The position numbers and the translations under genes are program-made. The notes below the pieces were generated by a model. The model made no database searches. It had not been told where the DNA came from and worked only from the letters and a program-made list of their open reading frames with translations. A DNA stretch of 64,000 nucleotides from Emmonsiellopsis sp. PD_33 (taxonomy: Eukaryota > Ascomycota > Eurotiomycetes > Onygenales > Ajellomycetaceae), in NCBI GenBank assembly GCA_032988165.1, contig JANTQF010000120.1, positions 37,638-101,637 of the forward strand. Reading direction: 5' to 3'. Within the stretch, counting starts at the first letter, position 1. Each line of letters starts with the position of its first letter. Below, piece after piece: positions 57,354 through 64,000 of the stretch.

Positions 57354-58546
57354 GATGCAATGGGGATAATTCCCTTTCATCCATCTACATGGCTGCAAAG
57401 TCTTCCTTTTATATCCCATTCTACCTGATTCCCGAGTTGAGATGTCGTGGGAGGACGATAATCTAATGATTCTCTATTTTGTTCGGACAGGAGTCGTCTG
57501 TGTTTGTTTTTGTTTATTGTTTCCAGGAATCCCCCCCGATGCGAGTGTTTTTGCCGCGGAGAGAGATAGATTTAGAAGCGGGCAACGGAGTAATTCAGCG
57601 GATCAAGTCGTTCTAATTTTCGTTCTGAGAATACAGTGTAGTTCCGTCTAATGTAGATAATCGCAGTGGTTGAAATAAGCTTAATACCTTAAAATTAAAG
57701 CAGGCCAGGGTTTAAAACATACCATATCTTTCTGCAGTCAGCAGCAGTATTTCTTCTCACCCAGCCCCAGCCTAGAATAATTGTATATTTATTGTGTATT
57801 GTCCTGCTCCGTCCTGTTCCTTCCACCGACAAGGATGTTGTCCTTTTTCCTCCGGCACATCCGGCTTCATGTGGAAATCACTCCGGCCGAAGCATCAACA
57901 AAGATTAATTACTAGTACTGCAACACTGTTTTCTTCCACGCGAGCCACCCATGCGCTGTTCATATTTCCTGATGGCTGAGCATCCTTGAAGATTTCCTTC
58001 CCCGGTCGCCAGAGCATCCCATGCTGTGGAGAGAATGCTGTGGCAAATTCCAGCCAGCTCGGTATCTTGTTTCGCGCGCCTGGATTGCCTGTGATATTTA
58101 GCTGTGATAAATATTGCTAACTTAACTACTTGTTGTTTTATCATTTCCTACCAGCCTGGATACACAGAGATAAACAGCTACAAGTTAGAAATACCCCCTT
58201 TAACACTGCTTATTGTATCCCCTACAAGCAACTGCTTCGGTTCCCCTTTGATCCTCTTGTTGGCCTGGCATCATTGCGGTTGATGGCATGATCTGACCAG
58301 TGAAGCTGAGCTTCTTCTCTGTGAACATACCCTTCTTTATTCCCATTTGCTTTGTTGGCATTGCATGTTCCATTGCACTGTCGATACCATCAGATCTGTG
58401 CCTGGGGGTTCCTTTCTTCCTATCAATCCCGCCTCCACCTCAAATACCCCCCCATCGCATCCTCCATCCCTCCCTACTACTTTCAGCAACAATTTCGCGA
58501 ACCAAGATATCCCTAGAGCCAGCAGCAGCAGATATACGTCGAAGCA
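57354..58546. other. Intergenic 1.2 kb
   Basis: RNA1 3' UTR and the upstream region of the MBOAT gene, which ends in a C/T-rich leader (58420-58540). No supported gene. Confidence 0.5.
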
Positions 58547-59881
58547 ATGGCCGGTCCATCATTTCTCGATTTCACCCTTACTTCTGAGGCGGAGCGTGCG
58601 CTCAGGCAAGTGCGCGCGGATCTATACGTGGGCATTATATCGCTTTTGGTGCCTACTATTGTTCTTTACATTTCTCTCTACGCCCTCGCCAGGCGCCAGA
58701 TGAGGAGTTTTGCGGTCCTGAGCGTTCTAGCGAGCGTTGGGTTTGTTATAAGTGGCACTGTTACGGTGTTGGATTGCAGTATGGTTAGGAGCTTGCAGTA
58801 TTTCGCTGGTGAGGATATGCCTTTTTTTTTCTTCTGAAACCCCCTTTCCCTCTTATTTACCTGGGAAATTTTTGTCAGGCGTGGGTGGCTATTCACTGCT
58901 CAATTTGATATTTGATCTATATTTCAAAATCGAAGCAGGAATATTTCTTGAGCCGGGGGTTTGAAATCCCTTTTGCTTCCAGGATGGGGTATTCGATGGC
59001 TTGCGTGTGCTAACAGAGACATAGTGGCGATTGGGCTCATGAAATCATTAGATTTATTTGTACGTCGACATGACCCTCCGACTTACGCCTATCACCCCCG
59101 ACCATCCGCCCCAATTATAGCTCTTCTCTACCTTACTGAGCTGCGATACGAATCATTTCATCCAAACCACGTCCGCATCGGACCCGTACCGGCTCCTAGC
59201 CCTCAAAAGGAACCAACTGGGCGTAAGCGCCGAACCACCCGCCGAACCCCCAAAACCACGACCTGGAAGCCTCAGTTTTCCGAACGGGTCAATCTGGTAC
59301 TTCATGGAGCGTTCTTCACAATACTCCAGACATTATTCCCACAGTACCCAGCTGTACAAGCCCTTGAAGTCCTTCTGGCAATATACGTAATCTGGGAATT
59401 CCTCCAACTCGTGCTCCGCTACCATGATAGCCCTCCTCTTTTCGGGCCCCTATACACCGCAACCTCCCTCGGCACTTTTTGGAGCGAGACATGGCACAGC
59501 GCCTTTGCCAGCCCCTGTCGATCACTAGCCTATGATCCTCTCCGCAGGGCCCTCCCGGAACGCTATGGCGTGCCAGATTCAATTTCCAGGGCGGTTGGTG
59601 TAATCGCCTCGTTCTCCCTCATGGGGCTCTTCCATGTATATGGTCTGAGACCACTCTTGCCTTTTGATGCTCTAGCTCGGATCTATGCATTCTTTCTTAT
59701 GAACGGCTTTGGCACGGTGATTGAAGATGCCATTTGGGGCCGGGAGACGCATTGGGGGAAGACGATTCTGGCGTGGGTGTTTGAATTGGGGATTGCAAGT
59801 TGGGCCGTGGAGGGGTTGTCGGTGCCCAAGGGGTTGAGGGATATTCAGTGGAGTAGTATTTGTGATGTTGGGAGGGTCTGA
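58547..59881 (+). CDS. Wax-synthase-type membrane-bound O-acyltransferase (MBOAT)
   Basis: Two exons (58547-58808 and 58983-59881; 1161 nt, 386 aa). A 174-nt GTGAGG..TTCCAG intron joins SLQYFAG to WGIRWLACANRDIVAIGL in frame. Several hydrophobic helices occur, beginning with YVGIISLLVPTIVLYISLYA. The wax-synthase-domain signature SLGTFWSETWHSAFASP is present at about 254-270, followed by a region with a conserved His (MGLFHVYGLRP) expected for catalysis. Fungal relatives acylate alcohols or secondary metabolites in the ER; no pathway partner is adjacent, so the substrate is unknown. A false extension exists if the intron is read through. Confidence 0.8.
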
Positions 59882-60917
59882 TGTTTGTTTGAGAGGGATG
59901 GGATGGGGTTGGTTGCTTTTACTGACCTGTTGGATGGCTGGTTGGGTTGGCGGTGTTTCTCGCTCTTTGTGTCGATTGTTGATGATCCTTGGTGAGATTG
60001 GCGGATAACTAACGAAGGAGGGAGGAAGTTGTTTTCTATTCTATTATGTACGACGTACGATTGCGGTGGGTGACTATCCATACCTACATACATTAACTAC
60101 TTGTTTCATGCATATGCACTGCTCCCACCCGAGTAGCCGATGAAGGCAAATAGATGGAAGACGCTATTGTTAACATGGTAGTTTATATAGACTTTCAAAG
60201 CGAATACAAACGACTAGTTACATGAAAGGACTATCTTAGCAAGGAAATGAGATGATGGGAATGTTTCACCATGTTGATAGAGATATGTTTCGAGAAATAG
60301 GGGGTAGTTCCAAAGTTGAAGTACTAGTTATGGCGGGACAATGCCAAGACATGGCCCCCATGACCCCTAACGAACTAACTTGGGTCGGGGTTGAGCTTAT
60401 TTCGACTTCGTGCTATCAAAAACAAGAACTTATTACAGATGAAAGATCCTGACTGGCTTGGTCTGGTTATCTATGCCTAAGTTTTTACAAACTACAAATA
60501 CTAGTTACCAGATTACAATCCCGCGAAGAGGAAATGAAATGCACGAATCAGAAGATTGCCTTGATTGTCTCTGCCATGGCTCCTATCTAGTACTACCCCT
60601 CTCACAGCAGCTAGGATCTCTGATTCACCAGTGGAAGTATATAAAAACGAGCGTCTGTATCTCCCTCCGTTCCCTAGTTCATCTCCAATCTTTCCCAATA
60701 CCTCGCGAAATATCCGCTAACCGCCTTCCCCACAGACCCCTCCACTATCAACAGCAATCCCATCTTCTCCCCTTCCACTCTTCACATCTGTCTCTCGAAG
60801 CTATCCAGCCTAGAGAAAACTAGTTATCCAATCAATCATTAGCAAAACCCCCACCTCCCAAACACCAGCAAACAAACCCAATCGAGGGTTTAAAGGAAGA
60901 CAAACCTCCCCGCATAT
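59882..60917. other. Intergenic 1.0 kb with a plus-strand TATA box
   Basis: TATATAAAA at 60638-60646 is followed by a long C/T-rich, ATG-poor sequence running toward the 3' end of the cysteine-rich gene on the other strand. Possible noncoding or antisense transcription; no protein is supported. Confidence 0.4.
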
Positions 60918-61151
60918 TTAAAACGGGCATCCAAACTTCCCATCAGCGCAATCCTGGCGGAAGCCATAGTGCTGGCAGCCTCCCTCCGGGTTGCACTCGT
61001 ACACGTGGTCGGAGATGCCGCTGTTGACGGCGTAGCAGTAGCCGCAGTACTGGCCCTGTTTGAAGCCTTCCTTGCATGAGCAGGCGGCTTCGACGGTGCC
61101 GGCGGCGAGGAGGAGGGCGGTGACGACGACGTTGACGATGGTGAGCTTCAT
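60918..61151 (-). CDS. Small cysteine-rich secreted protein
   Basis: Single exon, 77 aa. The first 22 residues (MKLTIVNVVVTALLLAAGTV) form a clear signal peptide, and the mature part of about 55 residues has eight cysteines spaced C-x1-C-x9-C-x2-C-x13-C-x5-C-x8-C-x6-C, sufficient for four disulphides. It ends GKFGCPF. I do not recognise a named family. Small disulphide-rich secreted proteins of fungi include effectors and antimicrobial peptides, but no activity can be assigned. The upstream region has a TATA-like ATTTAAA around 61293-61299. Confidence 0.75.
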   Translation of the reverse strand: MKLTIVNVVVTALLLAAGTVEAACSCKEGFKQGQYCGYCYAVNSGISDHVYECNPEGGCQHYGFRQDCADGKFGCPF

Positions 61152-63783
61152 TTTTGGAGTTGGGGGTTGGGGGTTTGGGGTTTGGTTTTTGGTTTGATTG
61201 TTTGGGTTGTGGTTTTTCTTGCTTTTTTGAATGGTGATGGGTGATGGTTGAGGGTTCTTTTCAGTGCCCTGGGGGAGGGTCAGGAGGGGGTTTAAATATC
61301 TTTTTCTCCTTCAGATATTCCTCCTCCTTGATATATCCTTGGGATCTATTAAGGGGCCAGCCATCGCCACGACGGCAGTCGCAGCAAGAACAGCGCCGGA
61401 TACGAGCTGCCAACGCACTCTTGATCATCACCAGGCACGGGAAGACTGTCTGGACTCAGTAACTCGTCGTACCGCTCATACCGATCGACGAGAAGCGTTC
61501 CAATAGCAGTATCTACCAATGCTAAAGCCCAATATCATATGCCTATCGAGGAGCGGTTCCCTTCGTATAAGGCGTGTCAGTGACGCAGGAGGGTTGGAAC
61601 GGGTGCCAGATATACGTTCAGCCGCGAGGCAGATCTGGGCTTGCTGAGATATATCCATTCCAAGGCATTTCCCCCTTGGAACTGGAGAAACAATCGGGGT
61701 TGACGTGGTAGTGCTATGGACACAGCATGCCATGGCATAAATCAAAATTCGAATCGTCTTGCTGACTATTTTTAGGCATGGTCTGGATCGAAAGTTCCAA
61801 TTCTCAATGGGAGGAGATGAAAGGAGATATCCCTCCGGTTTCTTGCCAATAGCCAGACACTATTTGCAAAACAAAGCAAACTGGACAAACAATGAGGCTG
61901 AGGAATCTGATATGTCTAGGCTTGATGGCTTGATGTGGAAGCCCGTCGATCTCGAACATTCTCTCTCGTCTGGCTGTGTAGCCAGTTGGTTACCAAGTCA
62001 TCTGGCACTGGCAGTCCAGATCGATCCCTCGCGCTCGACTTCCAGAAGCGGCCAGTTAGGAATCTTCTCCTTTCTGTCGGGATCGCCGGAATATCGCAGC
62101 TTTGTGTACACACACAGAATATAACTTACATTCGCACGTATGTACCCCATTCCTCCCCGTCCCACGTTAGCGGGAGCCGATCAAGCGGCTCTGTCCCAAG
62201 CATTCGATTCGTGGCGCATTCGCTAGAGTTAGCTACTCTGACCTAGGTTACGTCGGTAAGGGGCAGGCTATTGCTACCTGCACGACCTGAAAAGGGGGTT
62301 ATATTGATACATACCGACGGTTCGGATGGATGCTCCAACCATATTTAGATAACCACATCCATCACTAAATCCCCCGTCATGCGTAGAATGGACGGAGAAC
62401 TCGAGTCGATGAATGGATTCCTGAATGTACGCATGCACTTTGCCCAATTCGTATAAAACTCATCAATCGAGTCGAATCCCCGGGACGAGACAAAGGGGTT
62501 CAGCCGATAGCTCGATAGCTAGCTAGTAGCTACCTTTACCCTGCCCGGCCTGATTTTTAAGGGGCGGGCGGGGGGATAAGATATTAACTTTAATAATAAT
62601 AATAATGCCATGCCATTCGTGCGACAAATACCTAGACATGCATGATTCGTGGCATTTTGTAACGATCACATTGTCAAGAAATGCCCAAATAGGGCTGAGA
62701 CTGTTGATCGAGCTCCATTGGTATCCATAGGAATTATCTAGATACGAATATGGGACGTTTACTTACTTACTCCAATCCCATTACCTCAACTCAACTCACA
62801 GCCTCCCAGTAAAACTTGGAACACCCAATAATAAAACTCGAGTTATTCACTTCAAGCTCCAATTACACTCCACCAGGAAGTTAATCCGGGGTAACTAACT
62901 AGTAGTAAACGTATATACGATCGTGGCGCTCCAGAGTCCACATCTGATCCGGATCCAACTTCCCACGCAAGCCTTCTCTTTTTTCTTAGTTTAGATAACC
63001 AGCTAACTAAACAATTCTTTTCTGTTTTGCCCAGGTCCCTCACTACCTACTCGTATCAGCCGTCACATTCAACCATAGGGATAAGATAACCCCCCTTCCC
63101 TTCACTCGCGCTGGATGCCTATTGCCGAGACCCTCTCTTTTTTTGAGGAAAAACAAAAGGAAAAAAACCTAAACTCACAGGCGGCAGTGGGCGCAGCGAT
63201 CACTACATTAGTTAGTTAGCTACGAAAAAGTCAACTTCGTCGTTGACTTGGCTGAATTGCTGGTCTGGGCTGGGCTGAATCTGAACCTGAACCTGAACTG
63301 GGCAAGGCTGGAGGTTGGTTGGGGATTTGATTTGGTTTGGTTTGATCGGATTGATTGATTCATGTAAATGACTTGTGCGTGATTTTCCGATTGGTTTCAA
63401 TATTGGGTGGGTGGGGCTATGGTTGATGTTGATTGCTTGATACTCAGGGAGGGAGGAATAGGGGGGGGGGGTTTGGTCGGTTATGAGGGTGTCCTGGATT
63501 TCTGGATGGATGGATAGATGGGTATGGATGACGATTGCAAGATGAGAGTAGCCTAGTTACATCATAGGAGAGGAAATCTGGAATCTCTGATAGCTAAAAG
63601 GGACGTTGAAGAATCGAAGTCAACAAGCAAGTAGCGCGATATCTCCATGTTCAAAACGCCTCCAGATATGCTATCCAAATATCACACCCATGAATGAACA
63701 TCATAAAGGAGTAAAGTAAATAAGGGAATTGGGAATCAACAAAAAATCAACAACCCCTCTTTTCCACTGCATACATACCAAAC
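61152..63783. other. 2.6-kb stretch without a supported gene
   Basis: Contains the promoter of the cysteine-rich gene, a short (TAA)n run at 62591-62605, a poly-G run near 63,462 and low-complexity T/G-rich sequence (63,300-63,500). Several open frames of 60-120 codons exist on both strands, none with a recognisable domain. Confidence 0.45.
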
Positions 63784-64000
63784 CTACAATGCACTAAACA
63801 CACTCTGCATCCCCAGACTCCCCGAATCCTCCCTCTTCAACACATAAGCCCTCACCTCCTGAACACTCAACCCCGCCCCCGCCGTAACCTGGCTCGCACC
63901 ACCACCACCGGCCAGATCGGACGACCGTCGTGTAGGGAAAGAGCGTTCAGAGCCGGTACGAAATCCGAGGCGCGTCGGCGACTCCAAAACATCACCCACT
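63784..64000 (-). CDS. 3' end of an unidentified gene, 5' part beyond window
   Basis: An open frame enters from the right edge and ends at 63784 with LSVQEVRAYVLKREDSGSLG followed by MQSVFSAL. No ATG starts inside the window. The frame includes the adapter-like segment 63914-63946, so its reality depends on that segment being genuine. Family not recognised. Confidence 0.4.
   Translation of the reverse strand, partial: VGDVLESPTRLGFRTGSERSFPTRRSSDLAGGGGASQVTAGAGLSVQEVRAYVLKREDSGSLGMQSVFSAL
63914..63946. other. 33-nt segment nearly identical to the Illumina TruSeq adapter
   Basis: From AGATCGG to GAGCGT, 30 of 33 bases match the standard Illumina adapter, with an uninterrupted 18-base match (63926-63943). 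On the minus strand it encodes RSFPTRRSSD, the peptide known from adapter-contaminated assemblies. Mismatches are at 63922, 63925 and 63944. Confidence 0.6.

Noticed and set aside
61759..62246. Overlapping open frames of 121 and 103 codons
   Set aside because: No recognisable domain, and two plus-strand frames are open at once, as expected by chance in GC-balanced DNA.
1..64000. CRISPR arrays, prokaryotic operons, Shine-Dalgarno sites
   Set aside because: None seen; the spliced genes show this is a eukaryotic nuclear sequence.

Overview
The window is nuclear DNA of a filamentous ascomycete. The evidence is short spliceosomal introns (about 50-180 nt, GTRNGT...YAG), conserved housekeeping genes with Eurotiomycete-like protein sequences (vacuolar DapB, SDH1, RPT1, CCT4, ALG6, COX17, RNA1, mL54), fungus-specific families (DUF1996, CDH-type cytochrome domain, BTB singletons, a DUF7770-like protein) and AT-rich blocks of mutated retroelements almost free of CpG. 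CpG-biased decay of repeats is reported from Onygenales such as Coccidioides, so an onygenalean or related Eurotiomycete is my best guess. The species cannot be fixed from sequence alone.

Layout. 1-10,262 is a compact housekeeping block: dapB (minus, runs off the left edge), SDH1 (minus), RPT1 (minus) and CCT4 (plus, head-to-head with RPT1). 11.9-13.6 kb holds a DUF7770-like pseudogene with one premature stop and an APH-family kinase-like gene. 14,799-20,025 is a complete but heavily mutated Ty1/copia element with 115-bp LTRs, a 5-bp target duplication (CAAAC), a half-tRNA-type primer site and a G-rich polypurine tract. 20.6-31 kb is accessory: a mucin-like single-pass membrane protein, two tandem BTB genes (one broken), a secreted CDH-type cytochrome-domain protein with a GC-AG intron, and a secreted DUF1996 protein. 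A tRNA-His and the mitoribosomal gene mL54 follow at 32-33.2 kb, then a tail-anchored-like protein with an N-terminal W-x-x-V motif (36.2-37.7 kb) and a nucleolin/Nsr1-like gene (38.6-40.2 kb).

40,871-51,142 is a nested transposon. A Mutator-like (MULE) DNA element with 144-bp terminal inverted repeats and an imperfect 11-bp target duplication has been split by a 7.4-kb Gypsy-type LTR retrotransposon (169-bp LTRs, TAATA duplication). Both are inactivated by C-to-T/G-to-A transitions. Immediately to the right lies an intact gene that joins a hotdog thioesterase-like domain to ankyrin repeats; its start codon is 95 bp from the transposon end.

52.7-64 kb returns to normal gene space: ALG6, COX17, RNA1 (RanGAP; divergent with COX17), a wax-synthase-type MBOAT gene, a small cysteine-rich secreted protein, a 2.6-kb stretch with no supported gene, and the 3' end of an unidentified gene containing a 33-nt segment that matches the common Illumina adapter at 30 of 33 positions.

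The housekeeping genes belong to separate pathways: vacuolar proteolysis, respiration and copper delivery to cytochrome oxidase, proteasome and chaperonin, N-glycosylation, nuclear transport, and ribosome biogenesis. I see no biosynthetic cluster, CRISPR array or prokaryote-like operon. The most unusual items are the nested element with its CpG decay, the hotdog-ankyrin fusion, the LIR-like tail-anchored protein and the adapter-like segment. Exon boundaries were set by hand from splice consensus and reading-frame continuity.
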